The translations under genes were made by a program, and so were the position numbers. A stretch of DNA of 34,074 nt from Rhodothermaceae bacterium (GTDB lineage: Bacteria; Bacteroidota; Rhodothermia; Rhodothermales; Bin80), in assembly GCA_009841335.1 (NCBI GenBank), contig VXLY01000091.1, positions 1 to 34,074 of the forward strand, in the 5' to 3' direction. Under the pieces are notes generated by a model. The model worked only from the letters and a program-made list of their open reading frames with translations, did not search any database and was not told the origin of the DNA. Below are positions 8,133 through 16,530 of this stretch, piece after piece. The first letter of the stretch is position 1. Every line of letters starts with the position of its first letter.

Positions 8133-8573
8133 TATCAAAGTGATTTTTGGATTTAGCCACAGTACGTATACCGACAATTAAAGGCAAAGTACTTGGACGG
8201 CGTAGAATTTGTTCCTGCCTCCGATGTGCCCACATAAGCCAATGGCAGAAGATTCCGATCCCGCAATATGATCCCAACAACTCCGCCCACAAGACAGTCG
8301 TTTCTGCAACTCTTCGCGCAGAAACTGTCACTGAGCAAACATTATAGGATATATTGGGGGATCTCGGAAAAAGAGTCAAGAATTCATTTCACTATAAATC
8401 CTTGAATTGTTAAAATCTGACGGGAGTATAAGAGAACTCAACAAGGCCGTGTCCGAAATACTCCCTGATCATATAAATCAGCGGAATGAGTGATTTCTTC
8501 CGATATAGCCAATTTACCCCCACGTATCTCCAACTAAATTGTATCTCCCAGCCAAAAAGGGCACTGGCAGTTT
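8133..8573. other. decayed stretch leading into the right end copy
   Basis: Plus-strand frames read LELLKSDGSIRELNKAVSEI and LPDHINQRN near 8401-8490 before stops appear. This looks like an eroded coding sequence of unknown family in the same orientation as the right end copy. Nothing else is recognisable. Confidence 0.35.
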
Positions 8574-8748
8574 GACAAGTAAACCAAGATCAAAGTTCCG
8601 CTCCATCAGGTAGACCACCAATAGGTCGAAGCAAATGCCCAAGCGTTAACAAAAGCAATCTTTGAGATTGAGCCAAGGACTCGTCAAGACAAGAAAGCAA
8701 GTTTAATCCTGAATTCAATCACTGCGTAACTATCTGTACAGTCCCCCT
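8574..8748 (+). repeat. right inverted end copy of the element
   Basis: Plus-strand remnant with VEANAQALTKAIFEIEP, stops inside, and a terminal TAA at 8727-8729 directly before the terminal inverted repeat at 8730-8747. It aligns gap-free with the left copy in inverted orientation, with the final TAA at the same position in both. This symmetry supports two oppositely oriented copies of one insertion sequence end, or very long eroded terminal inverted repeats. Confidence 0.75.
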
Positions 8749-8966
8749 TATTGGTTCGATTGACAGTTCGTTCGATTATTCCAGGATCTAGACGACCGTC
8801 TCTTGAGAAGTTAAGCAAAGCTATTTGTGCTATTTCGCGCCGACAAGGATCAAATGAGCTGAATACGACTGCACCGGGTTTCTCGTCGTTCGGTAGATCC
8901 ACTTGTGCAGCGGGTTGCTCCTGTTCGGGCCGGTTTGGGCTCCCTGTAACTCGATTTTGGGGCCCT
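8749..8966 (-). pseudogene. rny: RNase Y remnant: KH-domain end
   Basis: The minus-strand frame contains VDLPNDEKPGAVVFSSFDP, then CRREIAQIALLNFSRDGRLDP and GIIERTVNRTN. This matches the end of the RNase Y KH domain and the following linker, where family members read like VDLIIDDTPEAVVLSSFDP and RREIA. The frame runs into the element at the TA and continues after it at 5025 with RVIK. The start of the KH domain (GRIIGREG in the family) is only faintly visible around 8920-8966. The membrane anchor and coiled coil would lie between here and fadN but are not clearly readable. Together with 4314-5025 it is one dead RNase Y gene. Confidence 0.8.
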
Positions 8967-9479
8967 CACAGGCAGGTTACCGATAGTTACAAAGGTGACC
9001 TGGGAGGCTGAAATGAATCCAGTCGGGTCTTCGGACTTCCAGTGTTGACAGCCTGATCAGATCCATCGTTTCTCCAACGCTGAGCCTGTCCGCACCAGCA
9101 CAAGACGACAGCAAAATGAAAATGCGAACCGTTCCCGGGTCACGAGTTAAATAATTGCGGCGATCAGTTACAATTTGTGAGCATAGTTGGTCAATGCATA
9201 TCTTAACGGCAATCCCTACGTTTGATTCTGCCAACTTTGATGTGCCAAGCACTGGAACCAAAAAATCAGCATATAAAACGAGGCCAGCGGTTCCCAATAT
9301 TTTCCTCGACAATCCTTTCACCAGTTGGGTTGAGCGTCTTCCAATCGCTTGGGGAGTACACGGGGAGATTGCCTCGGCATCGTGGTGAAATTGGAGACGA
9401 TCTCGCTGGTTGATGTGGAACCGCATGCTTATAATCTGATCAAATACATCCAAGTAGGTGTGAACCCTTAAATATCCAT
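8967..9479. other. probable eroded RNase Y 5' region and fad upstream region
   Basis: A minus-strand open frame of 176 codons (8977-9507) fills this gap. It matches no family clearly, but KICIDQLCSQIVTD in it vaguely resembles the end of the RNase Y coiled-coil linker, and its position and strand fit the missing N-terminal part. The promoter for the plus-strand fad genes must also lie here. I could not assign promoter boxes with confidence. Confidence 0.35.
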
Positions 9480-11843
9480 ATGAGAAGCACTTCTTCATAT
9501 TTACCATTCAGGCGCGCCGCGGTAATCGGCGCAGGCACTATGGGGGCTCAGATAGCTGCCCATTTGGCCAATGCTGGAGTCGAAGTACTGCTCTTGGATC
9601 TGGCAGCCCCGAAAGGACAAGAGCCACTTGCGTTGGTCAAAAAGCGTCTGAAAGCTGTTACCAAGCTAAAGCCCAATCCGTTTTTTACTAAGGCTGTCCA
9701 CGGACGCATAAGTTGCGGCACCATCGAGCATGATCTGGAAAAGATCGCGAATGCGGAGTGGATCATTGAAGCAGTAATTGAGCGGCTGGATATTAAGCGG
9801 GCTTTGTTGGAACAGGTGGAAAAGCATGCAAGCCCGGGGAGTGTCGTGTCAACCAATACCAGTGGAATCCCTATACATGCGCTCGTCGCTGGACGCAGTC
9901 TAGGATTTCGGCAACATTTTCTGGGCACACACTTTTTTAACCCACCGCGATACCTCTCCCTCCTGGAAGCTATTACGCACGCCGACACAAGCCCTGATGT
10001 GCTAGACAGAATTGGATGGTTTGCCCGCATCCATTTGGGCAAGGATGTTGTGCAGGCGAATGATGTGCCCTATTTCATTGCCAACCGGATCGGTATCTAT
10101 GGCATGGCGGGAGTAATTGAGCAGTTTGCCAACGGTACCTACACTATAGAGGAAATTGACACGTTGACGGGTCCGTTAGTCGGTCGTCCAAAGTCCGGCA
10201 CCTTCCGGACGGCAGATGTGGTTGGACTTGATGTGATGCAGCTCGTTTGCCAAAATCTCTACGAGAGCGTGCCGGCGGATGAAAGTAGAGCGCGATTCAG
10301 AGTTCCCGAGGTATTGAAAAATTTGGTAGCCAATGGAGCACTCGGAGCCAAATCGGGAGCCGGATTTTATCGGAAGGAAGGGCGCAAAATTCGCTCACTC
10401 AACCTGTCTTCAGGGCAGTACGAAGATCCCGCCCCGCTCAATCTCGGAGATCTGGGCTGGATCAAGGCGGCAGGCGCACTTCGGCATCGCCTTGTGGCAT
10501 TGTTCGAAGACGAGGGACGCGCAGGCGAGTTCTTTCGGAAGACCATGCTGGACGGTATGGCCTATGGTGCGAGACGGATAGGCGAAATCACGGATAGTCC
10601 CGCGCGGGTTGACCGGGGGATGTGTTCCGGTTTCGGCTGGAAAATGGGTCCCTTTGAAACGTGGGATGCGATTGGTTTCGCCCGGGTCAGAGAATCTATG
10701 GTCAAAGATGGGATTGCTCTCCCGGAGTGGGTACTCGATATGCCGGACGATGCATCCTTCTACATCAACCGCCCCTTGCGCGTCTTTTATCCATCCCGCG
10801 GAGAATACGTGGCTGAGGACAGGCCAACAGACGAACGGTCACTGGCATCCATTAAGTTGGAGTCGGGCAAGGACCTGTGGTCGAACGAAGAGTCCGGCTT
10901 GATTGATCTGGGAGACGGCGTGGCGCTGTTTGAGTTTCGCTCCAAGGCGTGCACGCTTGGCTTCAATGTAATTAGTGGATTGTATGCGGCTATTGATTAC
11001 ATCGAGAACGATCCCAACCTGCACGGACTGGTCATTGGCAACGAAGGTAGCCATTTTTCAGTGGGCGCCAATCTTGCGGAAATGGCCGGAGCCGTCCAGT
11101 CAGGTGAGTTTAGGAAGATTGATCAATACATCGCCCGATTTCAGTCTGCTATGCAGCGTGTACACTACGCACGTAAACCTGTGGTGGTGGCCGCACATCA
11201 GCGTGCACTGGGGGGAGGATGCGAACTCATCATGGCCTGCCCAAACCCGGTTGCCGCAGCAGAAACCTATGCCGGACTGGTCGAATTGGGGGTGGGATTG
11301 ATACCGGCTGGCACAGGCAGTATGCGATTTGCAGCCAAGGCCAGTCAAGAGAACCAGGGCTATTATGACAGCAATCTTCTGCCTGGTGTGATGAAATACT
11401 TTGAGACCGTTGCGAAGGCAACCGTATCAATGAGTGCGGAAGAAGCTCGTGATCTTGGTTTCCTGCCTAGTCATGCATGCGTGGTAATGAACAGTGCCAG
11501 ACGCTTCCACGTGGCTAAACATGAAGTATTGAGGCTCTCAAATCAAGGATATCGACCACCTGTATCTTCACAAATTCGTGTATTGGGCCGGCCCGGCGCA
11601 GCAGCATTAAGTACGGCTGTCTATCAACTGCATCAGGGAAGATTCATCAGTGACTATGACCTGTACTTGGCCAAGAAATTGGCCTATGTATTTACAGGTG
11701 GGGATTTAAGTGGGGCGCAGGAAGTGTCCGAATCGTACTTGTTGGACCTGGAGCGGGAAGTATTCTTGGGTCTCTTGGGCCAACCCAAGACACAGGAGCG
11801 CATTGCTGGCCTGCTTAAGACTAATCGACCTATTCGTAATTGA
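9480..11843 (+). CDS. fadN: FadN-type 3-hydroxyacyl-CoA dehydrogenase/enoyl-CoA hydratase
   Basis: This 787-residue bifunctional beta-oxidation enzyme hydrates enoyl-CoA and oxidises 3-hydroxyacyl-CoA with NAD. The N-terminal half has the dinucleotide-binding motif GAGTMG (residues 17-22) and the dehydrogenase motif GTHFFNPP with the catalytic His (about 151). Two C-terminal dehydrogenase subdomains follow. The last part (about 470-690) is a crotonase fold with ALGGGCELIMAC and AGLVELGVGLIPAG. The dehydrogenase-first order and length match Bacillus FadN and differ from E. coli FadB, where the hydratase comes first. It is the first gene of a fadN-fadA-fadE cluster. The thiolase gene begins within 12 bases of its stop, so co-translation is likely. 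It is intact and cytoplasmic. Confidence 0.93.
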   Translation: MRSTSSYLPFRRAAVIGAGTMGAQIAAHLANAGVEVLLLDLAAPKGQEPLALVKKRLKAVTKLKPNPFFTKAVHGRISCGTIEHDLEKIANAEWIIEAVIERLDIKRALLEQVEKHASPGSVVSTNTSGIPIHALVAGRSLGFRQHFLGTHFFNPPRYLSLLEAITHADTSPDVLDRIGWFARIHLGKDVVQANDVPYFIANRIGIYGMAGVIEQFANGTYTIEEIDTLTGPLVGRPKSGTFRTADVVGLDVMQLVCQNLYESVPADESRARFRVPEVLKNLVANGALGAKSGAGFYRKEGRKIRSLNLSSGQYEDPAPLNLGDLGWIKAAGALRHRLVALFEDEGRAGEFFRKTMLDGMAYGARRIGEITDSPARVDRGMCSGFGWKMGPFETWDAIGFARVRESMVKDGIALPEWVLDMPDDASFYINRPLRVFYPSRGEYVAEDRPTDERSLASIKLESGKDLWSNEESGLIDLGDGVALFEFRSKACTLGFNVISGLYAAIDYIENDPNLHGLVIGNEGSHFSVGANLAEMAGAVQSGEFRKIDQYIARFQSAMQRVHYARKPVVVAAHQRALGGGCELIMACPNPVAAAETYAGLVELGVGLIPAGTGSMRFAAKASQENQGYYDSNLLPGVMKYFETVAKATVSMSAEEARDLGFLPSHACVVMNSARRFHVAKHEVLRLSNQGYRPPVSSQIRVLGRPGAAALSTAVYQLHQGRFISDYDLYLAKKLAYVFTGGDLSGAQEVSESYLLDLEREVFLGLLGQPKTQERIAGLLKTNRPIRN

Positions 11844-11854
11844 GCAATTCGAGG

Positions 11855-13036
11855 ATGCAATCGTCAGCTGTTATTGTAACCAGTCTACGTACACCAGTCG
11901 GAAAGGCCAAACGGGGAGCATTGCGTTTTATGCGCCCTGAAGTCATGGGCGCTGAGGCGATTCGGTCTGCCGTGGACCATACACCGAACCTACAAGCGGA
12001 AGATATTGATGATGTACTTATCGGCTGTGCCTTTCCTGAGGGATCACAGGGCATGAATGTGGGGCGCATCATTGCGAGCCTGGCAGGACTGCCCGACTCT
12101 GTACCCGGAGCAACTGTTAATCGTTTCTGTTCGTCGGGTCTGCAAACCATTGCCATGGCCAATCAGGCCATCGGGATGGGGCAAGCAGAATGTATCGTAG
12201 CGGGAGGGGCAGAGAGTATGACGCTTGTGCCCATGAGCGGATATTACTTTCAGCCAGACCCCGGCGTGGCTGAAAGCAGGCCCGAAGTTTACGTTTCAAT
12301 GGGTAACACGGCGGAGAATCTGGCACAGAAGTACCGTATCTCACGCGAAGACCAGGATCGCTTTGCACTTAGATCCCATGAGCGAGCACTTGCAGCCCAG
12401 TCTGGTGGGCTTTTTGAACAGGAGATCATCCCGCTGGAGGTTCAGCAAACAAGCTTCCAAAACGGGATTTCAAAAACGGTTACTTACCCGTTTTCCGTGG
12501 ACGAGGGACCGCGGGCTGACACCAGTATGGAGGCACTCGGTCGTTTGCGACCGGTATTTCGGAATGGAGGCAGTGTGACGGCCGGGAATGCCTCCCAAAT
12601 GTCTGATGGTGCAGCGGCTACCGTGGTCATGTCGGAGGCCATGGCAGCTCGATTGGGTGCTGAGCCAATGGCACGCATGGTTGGGTTTGCCGTGGCTGGC
12701 GTGCCTCCGGACTTAATGGGGATCGGACCTGTACCGGCCATCGACAAAGCCCTTGAACAGACCGGGCTTAGCAGAGACCAGATTGGATTAATTGAGCTGA
12801 ACGAAGCGTTTGCCGCACAGGCACTGGCGGTAATCAGGGAGGCAGGACTGGACGAATCCGTTGTTAATGTACAGGGAGGAGCAATTGCTCTTGGTCATCC
12901 GCTGGGATGCACTGGAGCTAAGCTCACCGCCACTTTGCTTCACGCCATGAAGCGCCAGAACATTCGCTACGGATTATGCACCATGTGCATCGGTGGCGGC
13001 ATGGGCGCGGCGGCAATCTTCGAAAACCTGAGCTAA
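11855..13036 (+). CDS. fadA: acetyl-CoA acyltransferase (thiolase)
   Basis: The thiolase cleaves 3-ketoacyl-CoA to acetyl-CoA and a shortened acyl-CoA, the last beta-oxidation step. Visible motifs are the nucleophilic Cys in VNRFCSSGLQ (about residue 92), the His in GGAIALGHPLGCTGAK, and the second active-site Cys near the end in CIGGGMGAA. The length (393 residues) is normal. I prefer the ATG at 11855, which starts right before the conserved SAVIVTSLRTPVG. A TTG at 11840 overlapping the fadN stop is an alternative adding five residues. It probably forms a complex with FadN, as thiolases do with their partner subunit, and is followed about 260 bases later by fadE. Confidence 0.93.
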   Translation: MQSSAVIVTSLRTPVGKAKRGALRFMRPEVMGAEAIRSAVDHTPNLQAEDIDDVLIGCAFPEGSQGMNVGRIIASLAGLPDSVPGATVNRFCSSGLQTIAMANQAIGMGQAECIVAGGAESMTLVPMSGYYFQPDPGVAESRPEVYVSMGNTAENLAQKYRISREDQDRFALRSHERALAAQSGGLFEQEIIPLEVQQTSFQNGISKTVTYPFSVDEGPRADTSMEALGRLRPVFRNGGSVTAGNASQMSDGAAATVVMSEAMAARLGAEPMARMVGFAVAGVPPDLMGIGPVPAIDKALEQTGLSRDQIGLIELNEAFAAQALAVIREAGLDESVVNVQGGAIALGHPLGCTGAKLTATLLHAMKRQNIRYGLCTMCIGGGMGAAAIFENLS

Positions 13037-13293
13037 TTCACTGATAATTGCTGGTTGCATGCCCCGTGCAGAGGATCACATGCGAAGCATCCGGCCGTGG
13101 TTGCGCAGAGAATTGTTCAACGATACTCAAATTTTTTCATCCATTGGTAACCCTGCGAATGTTCAGAATGCGGCCTGCTGCCAAACATCAAAGAAGGGGG
13201 ACCAAATCTCGCTGATCAAGAGCTCGATGCCGCAACTAGGGAAACCGCTAAACAGTATGCTGGTGTAACGATTTCCGACAACGCTAGGCCCCT
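13037..13293. other. gap between thiolase and acyl-CoA dehydrogenase genes
   Basis: There is no convincing gene in these 257 bases. The one open plus-strand frame (69 codons from 13059) has no family features. The gap may hold a separate promoter for the dehydrogenase gene. Confidence 0.4.
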
Positions 13294-15729
13294 ATGGAGC
13301 AATACGGATATGATATTTGGACGGTTTGGCAAAGTATTGGCGTCAGCTTAATCGCGGCCGTGCTTCTCGCCTACTTCGGTGCACGTATCTGGGTCTGGGG
13401 AGTTGCCCTCCTTCTTCTTCTTTTCGTCGCGGGATCCCCGCTGTGGTTGATCATATTGGCTACAGTTTTTGTCGCAATCTTTGCCATACCGCCAGCGCGC
13501 AGAACTTTGTTTTCTCGTCCGGTCATGCTGACCATAGACCGGATGGGATTATTGCCGGCTATTTCGGATACGGAGCGGGTAGCCCTGGAGGCGGGCAAGG
13601 TTTGGGTAGAGGGTGAACTATTCTCCGGGCGCCCAAACTGGGCGCGTATTCGAGAGACACCGTATCCTGAACTGAGTTCGGATGAACAGGCATTCCTCGA
13701 CGGTCCAGTACAGGAATTGTGTGACCTGACAGATAACTGGAAGGTGTGGACAGATCGGCAGTTTTCCGATGAAGCCTGGCAGTTGATGCGGCGTGAAAAG
13801 TTCTTTGGCATGATCGTTCCCACAAAGTATAGTGGACTCGGATTTTCTGCGATGGCAAATAGTGCAGTTGTAGCGAAACTGCAGTCACATTGCAATCCGC
13901 TCTCAACAACGGTTATGGTGCCGAATTCTCTGGGACCTGCAGAACTGTTGATCCACTATGGGACACCGTCGCAGCGTGAGCACTACTTGGCGCGTCTGGC
14001 CGATGGCACATTTCTACCTGCTTTTGCACTCACCGAACCGGCTGCCGGCAGCGATGCAGGCGCAATTCAAGCAGACGGGGTATTGTTCAAGGATGAGGCT
14101 GGGGATGTGAAGATCCGGCTTAACTGGCAAAAACGATACATCACCCTGTCTTCTGTAGCAGAAGTACTGGGGGTTGCATTCAAGCTCCGGGATCCAGACA
14201 ACCTCCTTGGTCGAGGGGAGAACCTCGGGATAACATGTGCTTTGGTCCCTTCGGACACCCCAGGAATCAAGCGGGGCCGAAGACACGACCCACTAGGGGT
14301 TCCGTTCGTGAACGCACCGTTTGAAGGTCATGATGTAGTCGTACCCCTTGATGCAATTATTGGCGGAGAAAAAGGGGCCGGTGATGGATGGAGAATGCTT
14401 ATGGAGAGCCTGGCTGCCGGACGTGGAATATCCTTGCCTGCATCTGCCGTTGGAAGCACCAAGGCGGTCTATCTGGCTACATCCGCACATGCTGCAGTCA
14501 GACGCCAATTCGGACTTCCAATCGGGAAATTCGAGGGAATTGAAGAGCCCCTGGCGCGAATTGGCGGGTTTACTTATCTCATGGATGCGGCCCGTATTTA
14601 CACGCTTGGCGCCATTGATAGTGGAGAGGCCCCCGCGGTGGTCACAGCCATCGTTAAGTACAACTTGACTGAGCTTGGGCGAAAGGTCATTAACGACGGG
14701 ATGGATATTCTGGGAGGCAATGCGATCTCGTCCGGTCCCCGCAATGTTTTAGCCCACTTCTATTTCAGCAACCCGATCGCAATCACAGTTGAAGGTGCAA
14801 ACATACTCACAAGATCCCTGATCATCTTCGGCCAAGGAGCCCTGCGCTGTCACCCTTGGGCTTACAAGGAGATTTCTGCACTGGCTGAAAAAGACGTTCG
14901 TCAGTTCGACCGTGCGTTCATTGGCCATATAGGACATGTGATACGCAATTCTGCACGATGTTTTCTGCTGGGGATTACTCGCGGCCATGCAGCTATGGTT
15001 CCTGGTCGAGGAATCGTCCGACAATATATTCGACGGCTTACATGGGCATCAACCTCGTTCGCATTCCTGGCAGATTTGGCCATGGCTTCTCTGGGGGGCT
15101 CGCTGAAACGAAAAGAGAAGATAACCGGCCGTTTTGCCGACATCTTCTCCTGGTTGTATCTGGCCTCAGCTACGATTCGTCGATTTGAAGCCGAGGGATT
15201 GCGTAAAGAGGATATCCCGTACTTCCAGTGGTCCATGGAGTATGCTCTCGGCGAAATTCAGCGGGCCTTTGAAGGCCTGTTCGCGAACATGACTGTGCCA
15301 GGCTTTACATGGTGGATGCGGGGGCCGGCATTACTATGGCACAGATTGAACAGCTTTGGGAAAGGCCCGTCCGATCGCGTGGGGCACAAAGTTGCCCAGC
15401 TCATGCAGACGCCCGGTCCGCAGCGTAACCGAATTACAGCAGGGGTTTATATGGGTAATGATAAAACGCGCGGGCTAAAACGACTGGAGCACGCACTGGA
15501 TCTGGTGGCAGCCGTTCGGCCGATTGAAGCAAAAGTCTCGAAGGCTGTGCGTATCGGTCAGCTGGCCCGCAAACCAAAGTCCACCCGATTCGACAGAGCC
15601 CGTGCGGCTGGAATTATCACCGACGAGGAAGCTGCAAAGATCCATGAGGCAGCAAAAGCCTCATGGGAAGCAATTCAGGTTGATGACTTTGACCAGGCTT
15701 CATACCTGCGTCATCACGCATCGGCGTAA
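13294..15729 (+). CDS. fadE: FadE-type membrane-associated acyl-CoA dehydrogenase
   Basis: This 811-residue protein catalyses the first oxidation step of beta-oxidation, acyl-CoA to enoyl-CoA with FAD. Residues about 11-70 contain two or three hydrophobic helices (SIGVSLIAAVLLAYFGARIW and WLIILATVFVAIFAIPPA), as in E. coli FadE (814 residues), so it is probably membrane bound. The catalytic core includes AFALTEPAAGSDAG, the FAD-binding region around GRGISLPASAVGSTK, and FYFSNPIAITVEGANILTR with the presumed catalytic Glu. A long C-terminal extension typical of FadE follows (to residue 811), with QFDRAFIGHIGHV and the tail QVDDFDQASYL. It is intact and is the third gene of the beta-oxidation cluster. 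The electron acceptor is not encoded nearby. Confidence 0.92.
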   Translation: MEQYGYDIWTVWQSIGVSLIAAVLLAYFGARIWVWGVALLLLLFVAGSPLWLIILATVFVAIFAIPPARRTLFSRPVMLTIDRMGLLPAISDTERVALEAGKVWVEGELFSGRPNWARIRETPYPELSSDEQAFLDGPVQELCDLTDNWKVWTDRQFSDEAWQLMRREKFFGMIVPTKYSGLGFSAMANSAVVAKLQSHCNPLSTTVMVPNSLGPAELLIHYGTPSQREHYLARLADGTFLPAFALTEPAAGSDAGAIQADGVLFKDEAGDVKIRLNWQKRYITLSSVAEVLGVAFKLRDPDNLLGRGENLGITCALVPSDTPGIKRGRRHDPLGVPFVNAPFEGHDVVVPLDAIIGGEKGAGDGWRMLMESLAAGRGISLPASAVGSTKAVYLATSAHAAVRRQFGLPIGKFEGIEEPLARIGGFTYLMDAARIYTLGAIDSGEAPAVVTAIVKYNLTELGRKVINDGMDILGGNAISSGPRNVLAHFYFSNPIAITVEGANILTRSLIIFGQGALRCHPWAYKEISALAEKDVRQFDRAFIGHIGHVIRNSARCFLLGITRGHAAMVPGRGIVRQYIRRLTWASTSFAFLADLAMASLGGSLKRKEKITGRFADIFSWLYLASATIRRFEAEGLRKEDIPYFQWSMEYALGEIQRAFEGLFANMTVPGFTWWMRGPALLWHRLNSFGKGPSDRVGHKVAQLMQTPGPQRNRITAGVYMGNDKTRGLKRLEHALDLVAAVRPIEAKVSKAVRIGQLARKPKSTRFDRARAAGIITDEEAAKIHEAAKASWEAIQVDDFDQASYLRHHASA

Positions 15730-15737
15730 CAAAATAT

Positions 15738-16211
15738 GTGAACAAGCCCATGATCGTAACGCTACTGATTTTACTCCATGTTTTGACGGCATCAGCCTGG
15801 TTTGGGCTAAGCATACGGTTGGGCAGTCAAGCCAAACTCGCTGCGACCGGGCAGATGGCGGTCGCCGTCGATGGACTGCGCACCTTGTCACTTATGGGCA
15901 TTATGCTCATTGCTACCTTCGTGTTCTCCATGGCACTGCTGATGGCAGGAAACGGATATCCCGGACAAATGCAGTACCATGCGGCTTCAGCTTTAATTGT
16001 TGTTCTGTTAGGGATCCAGTTCGTGTTCCTGCGTCCAGCCTGGAAACGATTATGCACCGCCGTCGAAGCAGGAAACATCAACGCGGAATCAGAAACTACG
16101 GGTGATGATGCATCAATGCACGCCCGCAAAATCTCCATGTATGCGGGCATCGGTCACCTGTTCTGGCTGGTCCTGTTGGTCTTGATGTTTTGGAACAGAC
16201 TGATCGCTTAG
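15738..16211 (+). CDS. four-helix membrane protein of unknown function
   Basis: The 157-residue protein has four hydrophobic stretches: about residues 5-27 (IVTLLILLHVLTASAWFGLS), 47-70, 80-100, and 133-153 (GIGHLFWLVLLVLMFW). A polar loop sits between the third and fourth. The conserved look of LHVLTASAWFGLS is similar to membrane proteins of the CopD/DUF2269-like type, but I cannot assign it firmly. The GTG start at 15738 lies eight bases after the fadE stop, and an ATG at 15750 is also possible. Its position suggests cotranscription with fadE. No enzymatic residues are evident. Confidence 0.6.
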   Translation: MNKPMIVTLLILLHVLTASAWFGLSIRLGSQAKLAATGQMAVAVDGLRTLSLMGIMLIATFVFSMALLMAGNGYPGQMQYHAASALIVVLLGIQFVFLRPAWKRLCTAVEAGNINAESETTGDDASMHARKISMYAGIGHLFWLVLLVLMFWNRLIA

Positions 16212-16291
16212 GCATACACCTATGCTGTGTCTTGGGGTGTCCAGCCCTCAATGCATTTTATGCCTTACATACTACATCTAATTCAGCGTTG

Positions 16292-16486
16292 ATGGCGACT
16301 AAGCGTATGAACGAGAGTTGGCAGCAGGTGTGCGGCCAAATAGCGGCCATTTGGAGCGAGGCGGATTTTAATGAGAAAGAGATGAAGAAGGCGCGCGGCA
16401 ATATGCGTAAGATGGTCCAACTCATTCACGATAAAACCGGTGAGCCAAGGAGCGAGATCTTTCAAAAGATCAGCGCCATTATTTAG
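16292..16486 (+). CDS. small CsbD-like protein
   Basis: Starting at the ATG at 16292, the 64-residue protein reads MNESWQQVCGQIAAIWSEAD near its beginning and has KKARGNMRKMVQLIHDKTGE further on. The pattern (W-x-Q-x-x-G-x-I, then a helix with RGN and M-V-x-L-I) weakly resembles CsbD-family stress proteins of about 60-70 residues. There is no strong ribosome-binding site. The open frame extends further upstream (to 16190) but that part overlaps the membrane-protein gene end and looks non-coding. The family assignment is tentative. Confidence 0.5.
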   Translation: MATKRMNESWQQVCGQIAAIWSEADFNEKEMKKARGNMRKMVQLIHDKTGEPRSEIFQKISAII

Positions 16487-16530
16487 GCGCGTCGCAGTGG
16501 CAGAGCCCCCAGGTTCGCCGAAAATCTGCG

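Larger units (their letters stand above)
5024..8750. mobile_element. TA-flanked 3.7-kb element inserted in the RNase Y gene
   Basis: The element occupies 5026-8748 and is bordered by TA at 5024-5025 and at 8749-8750. Its ends are imperfect inverted repeats: GGGGGATTACATGGATAG at 5028-5045 and CTATCTGTACAGTCCCCC at 8730-8747. These match at 13 of 18 positions and every difference is a transition. Joining the flanks with one TA gives a continuous RNase Y reading frame (NRT then NRVIK). TA target duplication is typical of IS630/Tc1/mariner elements, and an IS630-like helix-turn-helix remnant is present inside. The content from left to right is an inverted end copy (minus), the IS630 remnant, a DUF4342 fragment, the zinc-ribbon/HEPN gene, a possible small gene, and the second end copy (plus). 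No intact transposase remains, so it is immobile by itself. Confidence 0.75.

Noticed and set aside
8745..8770. GGTTCGATT as a tRNA T-arm
   Set aside because: No cloverleaf can be built around it. It belongs to the RNase Y coding remnant at the element junction.
8977..9507. 176-codon minus-strand frame as a gene of its own
   Set aside because: It overlaps the start of fadN, has no clear ribosome-binding site and no family match. It fits better as the eroded 5' part of the RNase Y pseudogene.
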